Below are positions 17,705 through 25,521 of a stretch of 64,000 nt of DNA, one piece after another. The first letter of the stretch is position 1. Every line of letters begins with the position of its first letter. Origin of the DNA: Pseudomonas sp. Tri1 (GTDB lineage: Bacteria > Pseudomonadota > Gammaproteobacteria > Pseudomonadales > Pseudomonadaceae); NCBI RefSeq assembly GCF_017968885.1, contig NZ_CP072913.1:2712001-2776000 (forward strand), written 5' to 3'. The position numbers were made by a program, and so were the translations under genes. Under the pieces are notes generated by a model. It searched no databases and was not told where the DNA came from. It saw only the letters and a list, made by a program, of their open reading frames with translations.

Positions 17705-18756
17705 CGATGCTGCACTCAATAATCCTTGGCTTTGGTCACTGTGGAAGAAACCTGCATCTGGCCAGCCTGCGCTCATTGCATCGCCAGGGCTGCCTGCCCG
17801 ACGTCGACGCCACCATCACGGTCGTGGATCCCGAACTTGGCAGTGGGTTGGTCGATGGCCTGGTGATGCAGCGCTGCCTGCCCGAGGCGTCGGCCCTACA
17901 GGGCAAGGTAGGTGTCGTGCATATCTGTACGCCACCGGCCCTGCACTTGCGTCATGTGCGCGAGGCGCTTATGGCCGGTTTCCGCTACATCATCATTGAG
18001 AAACCCATGGTGATGAACCTGGCCGAGGCCGAAGCGTTGCGCTCCATGGAACAACAATATGGCGCGCAGATCCTGGTGGTTTCAGTGTGGGGCCACAGCC
18101 AGTTGGTTCCACGGCTCACCCGATGGCTGGAAGCCAGTGGGCAGCCGCTTCGCAGCGTGCACGTCATCCATGACAAACCTCGTTTTTCGCGCTCTTTCAC
18201 CCGCCATGGCGAACACCTGTTCGACATTGAAATGCCGCACCAAGTCAGCCTGGCCTTGCTGTTCGCAGGTGCTCCGGCGTCCGGGTTTCATGCGCACACC
18301 GAAGATCTGCGCGTCGAAGGCAAGCTGCGTCAGGCCATGAAGGCCGGCAGCATCGGCTGGCACGATGAGCAAGGCATCGAGGTGCTGCTCGAATCGGATC
18401 TTGCCAGCCCGATCCGCCAACGCAGTGTGCGCCTGCAACTGGAGAGTGGCGAATGCTGCGAAGGATTTTTCCCTGTCGGTGCCGACGATAGCTATGCACA
18501 GCTCAGATGTGACACCGAGCACAGTAGCAGTACCGCTCACCAAATCTTCGCTGACGAACCCCTGACAACGTGTGTGGGCGAGTACTACCGCTATTTCAGG
18601 AACCATCTGCAAGGTCACGGCGGCGATATGCCTCGCAGCGGCACAGTGGCGTTCAACCAGCAGGTTGTCGAGTTGCTGGAGCAGGCTCGCGGCGTTGCCT
18701 CTGCGAGCGCATTGGCGTCGATCAATATGCATATGGCCAAGGAGGCCGTTCGATGA
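17701..18756 (+). CDS. Gfo/Idh/MocA-family NAD(P)-dependent oxidoreductase
   Basis: 351 residues. The N-terminal Rossmann domain has LGFGHCGRNLH in place of the usual GxGxxG, then VVHICTPPALHLRHVREAL and the family motif IIEKPMVMNLAEAEAL near residue 105. The C-terminal domain would bind the sugar or cyclitol. In amino-sugar pathways such as WbpB or NtdC, members oxidise a ring hydroxyl to a ketone, which a DegT enzyme then aminates, and two DegT genes follow directly. Start and stop overlap neighbours by 4 bp. The substrate is not identifiable. Confidence 0.85.
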   Translation: MTMLHSIILGFGHCGRNLHLASLRSLHRQGCLPDVDATITVVDPELGSGLVDGLVMQRCLPEASALQGKVGVVHICTPPALHLRHVREALMAGFRYIIIEKPMVMNLAEAEALRSMEQQYGAQILVVSVWGHSQLVPRLTRWLEASGQPLRSVHVIHDKPRFSRSFTRHGEHLFDIEMPHQVSLALLFAGAPASGFHAHTEDLRVEGKLRQAMKAGSIGWHDEQGIEVLLESDLASPIRQRSVRLQLESGECCEGFFPVGADDSYAQLRCDTEHSSSTAHQIFADEPLTTCVGEYYRYFRNHLQGHGGDMPRSGTVAFNQQVVELLEQARGVASASALASINMHMAKEAVR

Positions 18757-19886
18757 GTGTTCCGTTTTTCCAGATCACCGAAGGATTCACCCGCGCCTTG
18801 CCGCTGCTGGAGGAGGGACTGGCAGAGTTTCATCGACAGTCTGGTTGGGTCAATGACCAACAGGTACGGGCTTTTGAGCAGGCCATCGCAACCTATACCG
18901 GCGCGCCCCATGCTATCGCCACCGGCAACGCTACCGATTCGCTGATCATCTGCCTGATGGCTTTGGGCATCGGTCCGGGTGATGAAGTCATCGTGCCTTG
19001 CTACAGCTTTTTTGCCTCGGTCTCCTGCATCTTGCAAGTGGGGGCGACGCCGGTGTTCGTCGATATCGAACCTGGCAGCTACGCAATCGACTGCTGCTTG
19101 ATCGAGGCGTGCATCACCCCGCGTACTCGGGCCATCATGCCGGTCCATCTGTTCAGGCAAATGGCCGACATGGACGCCTTGATGGACATCGCCCGCCGAC
19201 ACGGGCTGAGGGTTGTCGAGGACAGCGCCGAAGGCATCGGAATGCGTTGGAATGACAGGCATGCCGGGCTGATTGGGGACCTTGGCGTACTGTCGTTCTT
19301 CCCCACCAAGACCCTGGGTGCGCTCGGCGATGCCGGGATGGTCCTGACTCGCGATGCGGATCTGGCCAGGCGTGTGCGACAGATCCTGGACAATGGCCGC
19401 GATGCCAGCGGGCTTGCGCAGTGCCTGGGCTACAACAGCCGAATGGACGACCTGCAGGCCTTGTGGCTGAGGGCACGATTGCCCGAGCTGGACCAGGAAA
19501 TCGAACGGCGTGCCGCGCTTCGCGATGCCTACGACGTGCACCTGGGCTCCTTGGGTGAACACCTGCAGGTGCCGGTCACGTTGCCCCGGGCAGCGCGCCA
19601 GCGATGCGTTGACTATGTCTACCTGATCGAGGCTCAGAACCGTGACGGCCTGGCTGAGCATCTCGCTGCGCGAGGGATTGGGGTCGAGGCCTATTACCCG
19701 CTGCCGCTGCACCTGCAACCGGTGTGTGCCGGGCCAACCCATGCCGAGGGCCGCTTCCCGGTCGCCGAGCGGGCCGCCACAAGGGCGTTGGGGCTTCCTC
19801 TCTATGCCGATCTGACTGCGTCAGACGTTGCCCGCGTGTGCCAGGCGATCACCGAGTTCTATGCCACTGCCGGAGCCCTGTCATGA
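18753..19886 (+). CDS. DegT/DnrJ/EryC1/StrS-family PLP aminotransferase (first)
   Basis: 377-residue fold-type I PLP enzyme that aminates keto-sugars, or in some branches acts as a dehydratase. It has ATGNATDSLIICLMALGIG for the cofactor phosphate, the aspartate in VVEDSAEGIG, and the Schiff-base lysine Lys186 in SFFPTKTLG, followed by GYNSRMDDLQALWLRARL. The lysine is present, so aminotransferase activity is expected. ATG at 18753 overlaps the previous stop. It resembles its downstream neighbour in organisation but differs throughout, so the pair probably has distinct substrates. Confidence 0.9.
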   Translation: MSVPFFQITEGFTRALPLLEEGLAEFHRQSGWVNDQQVRAFEQAIATYTGAPHAIATGNATDSLIICLMALGIGPGDEVIVPCYSFFASVSCILQVGATPVFVDIEPGSYAIDCCLIEACITPRTRAIMPVHLFRQMADMDALMDIARRHGLRVVEDSAEGIGMRWNDRHAGLIGDLGVLSFFPTKTLGALGDAGMVLTRDADLARRVRQILDNGRDASGLAQCLGYNSRMDDLQALWLRARLPELDQEIERRAALRDAYDVHLGSLGEHLQVPVTLPRAARQRCVDYVYLIEAQNRDGLAEHLAARGIGVEAYYPLPLHLQPVCAGPTHAEGRFPVAERAATRALGLPLYADLTASDVARVCQAITEFYATAGALS

Positions 19887-20998
19887 TCAAGTACCAGGAT
19901 TTCCAACGCCGTTATCCCAATGCCCAGACACAGATACTCGAGATTCTCGCTGCCCGGGTTCAACAAGGCGATTTCATTCTCAAACAGCAGGTCCTGGCTT
20001 TCGAGCAAGCCCTGGCAGCCAAGGTCGGCGCGCGCCACGCTGTCTGTGTCAGTTCTGCGACCTCCGGCCTGACTCTGTCGCTGATTGCCTCCGGTATCGG
20101 CCCGGGAGATGAGGTCATAACGCCGGCTTTCTGCTACGTATCGGCCGCCTCATCCATTGTGCAGGCGGGTGCAACGCCGATATTCGTGGACGTAGCCCCC
20201 AGCAGCGGCGTGCTCGAGGCCGAGGCCGTTGTCCGCGCCCTGACCCCTCGGACGCGGGCGGTATTGGTCGCCCACTTGTTCAGCGGTCTGGCTGACATCG
20301 ATGCGTTGCGTGAGGCACTGCCCGACGATGTCCTGATTCTCGAGGACAGTGCCACCGCATTCGGTGCGCGCCTGCGCGGCCGTCATGCCGGCACGCTCGG
20401 TGACATTGGTGTGTATTCATTTTTTCCGGCCAAACCCTTGGGCGGTATCGGCGACGGTGGCGCGGTGATTACCGACGACGACCAGGTAGCGGGAGCCGTC
20501 CGGATGCTGCGCAATCATGGGCAGGACGGCCGCCGGCGCTTTTATCACCAGCGCTTGGGATACAACAGCCGCATGGATGAGACCAATGCCGCCTGGCTAC
20601 AGGCCCGGTTGCGGGAAAACGACTTGCATCTGGCCCGTAAGCAGGCGATTGCAAAGGCCTACGACGAAGCCATCGAAGCTTGCGATGGCGTGTTGCTCGG
20701 CCAGCATCGCGGCACCTCGGATTTCTCCCCTCACGCCTACGTCGTGCGCAGTGCAGAGCGTGAGAGGCTGGCCAAGCATCTCACCGCCCGCGGTATCCAG
20801 ACCCGCGTGCATTTTCCTGTGCCGCTGCCCGAGCAGCCGGCGTTTGTCCAATGGTCCGCAGGGCCGGCGCACTACCCCAATGCGCGTCTGCTGGGCAAGC
20901 AATGCCTGGCATTGCCCCTGTGCTCCGGCATGAGTGACGGGCAGGTTTCGCGCGTCATCGAGGCGTTGAAGGAGTTCAGCCATGCCGAGGTCATTTAA
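19883..20998 (+). CDS. DegT/DnrJ/EryC1/StrS-family PLP aminotransferase (second)
   Basis: 371-residue paralogue of the preceding protein. It has SSATSGLTLSLIASGIGPGD, ILEDSATAFGARLRG, Schiff-base Lys184 in SFFPAKPLGGIGDGG, and GYNSRMDETNAAWLQARL. This GGIGDGG form is closest to WbpE/VioA-type sugar aminotransferases, which make 3- or 4-amino sugars on UDP- or TDP-sugars. ATG at 19883 overlaps the previous stop by 4 bp. With the UDP-sugar dehydrogenase at the operon end and two Gfo/Idh/MocA enzymes it makes a WbpA-WbpB-WbpE-like set, which is inference. Confidence 0.9.
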   Translation: MIKYQDFQRRYPNAQTQILEILAARVQQGDFILKQQVLAFEQALAAKVGARHAVCVSSATSGLTLSLIASGIGPGDEVITPAFCYVSAASSIVQAGATPIFVDVAPSSGVLEAEAVVRALTPRTRAVLVAHLFSGLADIDALREALPDDVLILEDSATAFGARLRGRHAGTLGDIGVYSFFPAKPLGGIGDGGAVITDDDQVAGAVRMLRNHGQDGRRRFYHQRLGYNSRMDETNAAWLQARLRENDLHLARKQAIAKAYDEAIEACDGVLLGQHRGTSDFSPHAYVVRSAERERLAKHLTARGIQTRVHFPVPLPEQPAFVQWSAGPAHYPNARLLGKQCLALPLCSGMSDGQVSRVIEALKEFSHAEVI

Positions 20999-21851
20999 GC
21001 TCACGGGGATCGCCGATGAAGGCTGCGCGTCCTTGGCCGAGCAGTTGGCGTGTCATGCGGAACTGGGCTGGCGGCATCTGGAGCTGCGCAGTGTCGACAG
21101 CGTGCCGCTGGCCAACCTGTCGGAGCGATCACGCGTATCGATGTGCGATTCGCTGCTCGCACAGTCCGTGGAAGTGGTGGTCTTGGCCTCGCAGATCGGC
21201 AATTGGGGCAGCAGGATCGATACCGACTGGCAGACCGACCGGGCCGAGTTGCAATGCCTGTTACAGATGGCCGGGCGTCTTGGGACGCGGATGATCCGTG
21301 TCATGTCCTACCCCAATTGTGGCTGGGAAGAGGCTCGCTGGCGGCATGCGGTCATTGAGCGATTCAAGCGTCTGGTCGAGGTGGCCGAAGATGCCGACGT
21401 CGTGCTGATACACGAGAACTGTGCCGGGTGGGCCGGCCAGGGAGCCGAGCAGACCCTGCAATTGCTCGATGCCGTTGGCTCGGATCACTTGAAGCTGTTG
21501 TTCGATATCGGCAATGGCTTGAGTTATGGCTATGACGCCTTGGCGTTTCTGCGCCAAGTTCTCCCGCATGTGGCGCATGTGCATCTGAAGGATGGGGGCC
21601 GGGAAGCGGACGAAGTGCACTACACCTTCCCCGGGGAAGGTCAGGTGCGGGCCAAAGACTGCATCAATCTGCTGTTGGACAAGGGTTACGACGGCTGGTT
21701 TTCGATCGAGCCGCACCTGTGCCTGATCCCGCACCTCAAACAGTCGGCTACGGATCCGCATCGACAACGGCAGATCTATCAGGCCTATGCCGGGCATGCA
21801 CGGGACTTGCTGCAATCGTGCCAGGAGGCGAAACATGCTATTCACGGATAA
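20982..21851 (+). CDS. Xylose-isomerase-like TIM-barrel sugar isomerase/epimerase
   Basis: 289 residues of the AP-endonuclease-2 / xylose-isomerase-like TIM barrel. Metal-site segments are visible: VLIHENCAGWAG (Glu), LLFDIGNGLSYG (Asp), VAHVHLKDGG (His) and the terminal Glu in GWFSIEPHL. Members interconvert ketoses, inososes or hydroxypyruvate-type substrates. It starts inside the previous gene (17-bp overlap) and is itself overlapped by the next, so it is an integral part of the operon. The reaction is not predictable, but it fits handling of a sugar-like intermediate. Confidence 0.8.
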   Translation: MPRSFKLTGIADEGCASLAEQLACHAELGWRHLELRSVDSVPLANLSERSRVSMCDSLLAQSVEVVVLASQIGNWGSRIDTDWQTDRAELQCLLQMAGRLGTRMIRVMSYPNCGWEEARWRHAVIERFKRLVEVAEDADVVLIHENCAGWAGQGAEQTLQLLDAVGSDHLKLLFDIGNGLSYGYDALAFLRQVLPHVAHVHLKDGGREADEVHYTFPGEGQVRAKDCINLLLDKGYDGWFSIEPHLCLIPHLKQSATDPHRQRQIYQAYAGHARDLLQSCQEAKHAIHG

Positions 21852-23109
21852 ATACGTAGACCGGCTTGAGCAACTGCTGTGCATCGACACGGTAACCCCG
21901 ATGGAGACCGGCCAGCCCTCGGGCATCGCACAGGCCAATACGCTCTTCGCCCAGTGGGCGCAGGCAGTGGGCATGCGCGAGGTGTTCAACGGTCCTGGTG
22001 CCTTGCCCGATGAGGCGCGGGTGCCGGTATCGGTACAGCGCCGGATGAACGAGGCGCCGCAGTTCCTGGCTTGGCAGCCCCATAGCGTGCTGGAGATCGG
22101 CAACGGGCCGCGGGAACGCACGGTCATGTTCAATTTCCACATGGACACTGTGTCGCCCCACCTGCCTGTGCAGGTAGTCGATGGCTGCGTGCAGGGGCGC
22201 GGTGCGGTGGACAATAAGGGGCCAGGCCTGGCGGTGCTGGCAGCGCTGGAGGCCTTGCAGATGCAAGAGCCGCGGGCACTGGATGATATCCGCGTGCTGA
22301 TCCAGGTGGTCGCCGGTGAAGAAGGGGGCGCCATGGGCGTCTATGGTACCCGTTACCTGTGCGAGCAAGGCCACCTGGGCTGTCTGAACATCTTCGTGGA
22401 GCCGACAGGACCTGGTTACTTCGATGCTTCTACCACCTCGATGACGTACGAAGTACGGATGGATGGCAGGGATTCGACCGACGACTTTCCGCACCAGGGC
22501 GACAATGCAACGCTGGTTCTGGGCTTTGTCGCCCAGGCCATGGCTGCCCAGTTGGCAGAGCCGTTGCACGTGCTGCAGGTGAAGATGACCCTGGCCGGTC
22601 TGCATACGGGCATGCACCACAACCGGGTTTACGGTAGTGGGCACTGCCTCTTCAATTTTGCCTATCGCAGTGCCGCTCAGGCGCGGGATGCCGAGGTGCT
22701 GGTCGAGCAGGCGTTCGACCAGGCGTTGCAGCAATGCAGTTCACGTTTCGCCCAGAGCCCGCCTTTCCTCATGACCCTCGAACGCCTGCGTACCACCTGC
22801 AGCGCTCGCTGGCTCAAGCGCGGCTTGCCGGTCCTGAACAACCACCATGTGGCCTTGCAGCGCCTGTTGGGCGAGGCCGGCATCGTGGCGAACCCGGATG
22901 CCGAACAGGCTTTCACCTGCGATGCGATGTGGGCTCAGGGCGACGGCGCCTACAGCATCGTCTGGGGGCCGGGTTCACTGGCCGACAACGGTGCGCATAC
23001 CTCCCGTGAATTCGTTTCGATCAATGACCTGGAAACCTTCGCAGTTGCTGTGAAGGGGCTGCTACGCCGCTTTGCCGAGCCGATCGAAAACACTCTCAAG
23101 CAAGGATAA
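21835..23109 (+). CDS. M20-family zinc amidohydrolase/peptidase
   Basis: 424-residue metallo-hydrolase of the M20 (ArgE/DapE/CPG2) family, cleaving N-acyl or peptide amides. Metal ligands lie in NFHMDTVSPH, GRGAVDNKG (bridging Asp) and VVAGEEGGAMG (general-base Glu plus ligand Glu). The lid domain follows from about residue 190. ATG at 21835 follows GGAGG at good spacing and lies inside the preceding gene. In amino-acid-like biosynthesis such enzymes remove a protecting acyl group late in the route, a plausible role here. Confidence 0.88.
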   Translation: MLFTDKYVDRLEQLLCIDTVTPMETGQPSGIAQANTLFAQWAQAVGMREVFNGPGALPDEARVPVSVQRRMNEAPQFLAWQPHSVLEIGNGPRERTVMFNFHMDTVSPHLPVQVVDGCVQGRGAVDNKGPGLAVLAALEALQMQEPRALDDIRVLIQVVAGEEGGAMGVYGTRYLCEQGHLGCLNIFVEPTGPGYFDASTTSMTYEVRMDGRDSTDDFPHQGDNATLVLGFVAQAMAAQLAEPLHVLQVKMTLAGLHTGMHHNRVYGSGHCLFNFAYRSAAQARDAEVLVEQAFDQALQQCSSRFAQSPPFLMTLERLRTTCSARWLKRGLPVLNNHHVALQRLLGEAGIVANPDAEQAFTCDAMWAQGDGAYSIVWGPGSLADNGAHTSREFVSINDLETFAVAVKGLLRRFAEPIENTLKQG

Positions 23110-23115
23110 AACACT

Positions 23116-24201
23116 ATGGATTTCTTCTGCATTGCAGCCAATGAGCTGCATGGGTTCACTGTGGCTGCCCTTAAGGCAGCCGGGTTCACCGCATCCCAGG
23201 CCCAGAAGGCGGCGCCCGTGTTATTGCATGCCGATCTGAACGGCCACGATACCCATGGCATTGCCAACCTGGCCAATGTCTACATCGCCGGCGCCCGGAG
23301 TGGCGAAATCAATCTGGCCGCCACCGGTCAGTGGATCAGCGACCAAGGGGCCTGCGCCACCCTTGATGCCAATGGCGGGCTGGGGCTGTTGGCGGGACAG
23401 CAGGCCATGGAACGGGCCATCGAGAAGGCTCGGGACTTTGGGATTGGCTGTGCGGTGGTGCGCAACAGTTCCCACTTCGGCGCGGCGGGTTTCTACGCCA
23501 GCATGGCGCTGGAACACGGCATGATCGGCATGGCCATGACCAACCTGGGTCGTGAGCCCGTCGCTCACCCGTTGGGCAGTGTGGCGCCCTTGATGGGTAC
23601 GAACCCGATCAGCCTGGCGGCTCCGGTGGCTGCCATGCCAGCGCCATTCCTGTTGGACATGAGCACTACAGTTTGCGCCAGCGGCAAGATCAAACAGGCC
23701 ATTCGACGCCAGCAAACCATTCCCACGGGCTGGCTTCACGATGCCGAGGGCCGCGAGGTCACCGATCCTGGCACGTACCTGAACGGCAGCGGGATGTTGC
23801 CGATGCTCGGCGGGGCTTACGCGGAGCAGGGCGGACACAAGGGCCTGGGGCTGGGCCTGATGGTCGAGATCCTGTGTGGGGTGCTCAGTGGCGCCCAGAC
23901 GGGTGCGGACCATGCCAGACCGGGGCGCAATAGCATCGGTCACTTCTTCCTGGCCCTGTCTCCCGATGCCTTTGGCGCTGGCGAAGGCTTTCGTTCATCG
24001 ATGGACCGATTACTCCAGTACATCACGCAGGCGCCCGTGCATTCGGCGTTCGACCCGCTGAGCTATCCCGGCGCGCCTGACCTGAGGGTGCGTACCGAGC
24101 GCTTGGCACAGGGCATTCCCGTCGATGCCGCACTGTTGGAACAGCTCGACAGCATCGCGGGACAACTCGGCATTTCACCGATCACGAGGACAGCGGCATG
24201 A
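23116..24201 (+). CDS. Malate/L-lactate dehydrogenase-family (Ldh2) oxidoreductase
   Basis: 361-residue NAD(P)H-dependent keto-acid or imine reductase of the Ldh2/DpkA/YlbC family, unrelated to Rossmann lactate dehydrogenases. It shows ADLNGHDTHGIANL (catalytic His near residue 45), VRNSSHFGAAGFYAS, MTNLGREPVAHPLGS, MGTNPISLAAP and GGHKGLGLGLMVEILCG. Members reduce 2-keto acids or cyclic imines such as piperideine-2-carboxylate. A gap of only 6 bp precedes it and 4 bp overlap follow. In this operon it might set a stereocentre on an amino- or keto-acid intermediate. Confidence 0.88.
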   Translation: MDFFCIAANELHGFTVAALKAAGFTASQAQKAAPVLLHADLNGHDTHGIANLANVYIAGARSGEINLAATGQWISDQGACATLDANGGLGLLAGQQAMERAIEKARDFGIGCAVVRNSSHFGAAGFYASMALEHGMIGMAMTNLGREPVAHPLGSVAPLMGTNPISLAAPVAAMPAPFLLDMSTTVCASGKIKQAIRRQQTIPTGWLHDAEGREVTDPGTYLNGSGMLPMLGGAYAEQGGHKGLGLGLMVEILCGVLSGAQTGADHARPGRNSIGHFFLALSPDAFGAGEGFRSSMDRLLQYITQAPVHSAFDPLSYPGAPDLRVRTERLAQGIPVDAALLEQLDSIAGQLGISPITRTAA

Positions 24202-25115
24202 CGATCAGGCTTGGCATCATCGGCATGGGAGTGATTTCCCATTACTACCTCAAGGCGCTGCAAGACAGCACCCTGTGCCAACTGGTGGCGGTGTGCGACA
24301 AGGCGTCCGAACGGCTGGCGCCATTCGCAGCGACGGATGTGCGTTGCCACACCGATTACACCACCTTGCTCGCCGACCCGGATCTCGACGCGGTGATCAT
24401 CAACCTGCCCAACCATCTTCATTTCACCGCCTGTATGGCTGCCCTGAAGGCGGGCAAGCATGTGTGCTGCGAGAAGCCATTGACCCTCGAACTGGACCAG
24501 GCCGAACAGTTGCGCGACATGGCCCGCCGCTCGAACCTGACCCTGCTCACGGCCTTTCACCGACGCTACAACATCCACCTGCTCAATGCCGTGAAGCAAG
24601 GTCTGTTCAATGACGCGGTGCATGTGCGGGCGCGTTATCACGAGCGCATCGAAGATCATGCCGGCCATGACACCTGGTACCTGGACAGTGCTTCCTGTGG
24701 CGGCGGCTGCATTGCTGACAATGGCCCGAATGTCTACGACACGCTGAGCTTCGTACTGGGTCGGTTCGAGGTCACCGGGGCGCAGGTTCGTCGAAATGCG
24801 ATGGGGATCGACATGGGAGCGTTGGTCACGCTAACCAACGCGGACGGGCTTGAGGCGAGCGTTGAACTGAGCTGGGACTACGCCCACGGCGAACAGAAGG
24901 ACCTGGTGATCGACTACGCCGACGGACGCCAGGTCGTCGTCGACTTGCTCAAGGACAGCGTGGGTTTCAAGACGTCCCTCTATCACGAATACGAGGGTGT
25001 CATCGCCCACCTCGCCCGGAGCATCCAGGGCATGGCCGAAGACGGCTCGATCGGTGTCGATGCGGTGCGGCTGGTGCGCGCCACCTATGCGATGGAGGCC
25101 CGCGATGCTCGCTGA
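24198..25115 (+). CDS. Second Gfo/Idh/MocA-family oxidoreductase
   Basis: 305 residues. The Rossmann start is LGIIGMGVISHYYLKAL, followed by the family elements VIINLPNHLHFTACMAALKAGKHVCCEKPLTL and, in the second domain, GGGCIADNGPNVYDTLSF, where a conserved Asp/His pair often binds the sugar. It is clearly distinct from the first copy at 17701, so the operon has two separate dehydrogenation or reduction steps of this kind. It overlaps the previous gene by 4 bp and the next by 11 bp. Substrate unknown. Confidence 0.87.
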   Translation: MTIRLGIIGMGVISHYYLKALQDSTLCQLVAVCDKASERLAPFAATDVRCHTDYTTLLADPDLDAVIINLPNHLHFTACMAALKAGKHVCCEKPLTLELDQAEQLRDMARRSNLTLLTAFHRRYNIHLLNAVKQGLFNDAVHVRARYHERIEDHAGHDTWYLDSASCGGGCIADNGPNVYDTLSFVLGRFEVTGAQVRRNAMGIDMGALVTLTNADGLEASVELSWDYAHGEQKDLVIDYADGRQVVVDLLKDSVGFKTSLYHEYEGVIAHLARSIQGMAEDGSIGVDAVRLVRATYAMEARDAR

Positions 25116-25521
25116 ACAGCCCCGTCGGCCATCCAAGGCCAGGCTCGAGGCACGGCTGGTGAAGCTGCTCTATCACACTCAGCAAGCACGTGGCATGACG
25201 CTGATCGAGCACCGCTCCCGTTGTGTACGGCGCGGCGAGTTGCACGAAGTAGTGACGACCGATCAGGCAGGGGCCGAGCCGGGCGACCGGATTGAGCGGG
25301 TCGGCTTCATCGGTTTCGTCGAAATCCAGCAGGCCGGGGTCATCGAACGCGGTGATCGAGTGCTGCTTGGCGATACCTGCGTTGGTCGGGTCATTGGCTT
25401 CGACGAATGCCATTTTCCCAACCATTACAACATCCTGATAGCGGCGGACGACCTGCTGACCGGTGGCACCCTCAGGGATTGCGGCTTAGGCAGTTACCTG
25501 CACTTCGAGGAAGAACAATGA
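25105..25521 (+). CDS. Unrecognised 138-residue protein between the oxidoreductase and trpB-fusion genes
   Basis: I do not recognise this family. The frame begins at ATG 25105 inside the preceding gene and ends overlapping the trpB-fusion start by 4 bp, so translation is coupled on both sides and the gene is very likely real. The protein is soluble, without signal peptide or membrane helix. Residues 1-25 are basic and helical. The remainder is short beta-type segments with Gly turns (IERGDRVLLGDTCVGRVIGF), ending in FDECHFPNHYNILIAADDL, where a Cys and two His could bind metal. It may be a small beta-barrel enzyme or binding protein; no function is claimed. Confidence 0.75.
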   Translation: MLAEQPRRPSKARLEARLVKLLYHTQQARGMTLIEHRSRCVRRGELHEVVTTDQAGAEPGDRIERVGFIGFVEIQQAGVIERGDRVLLGDTCVGRVIGFDECHFPNHYNILIAADDLLTGGTLRDCGLGSYLHFEEEQ

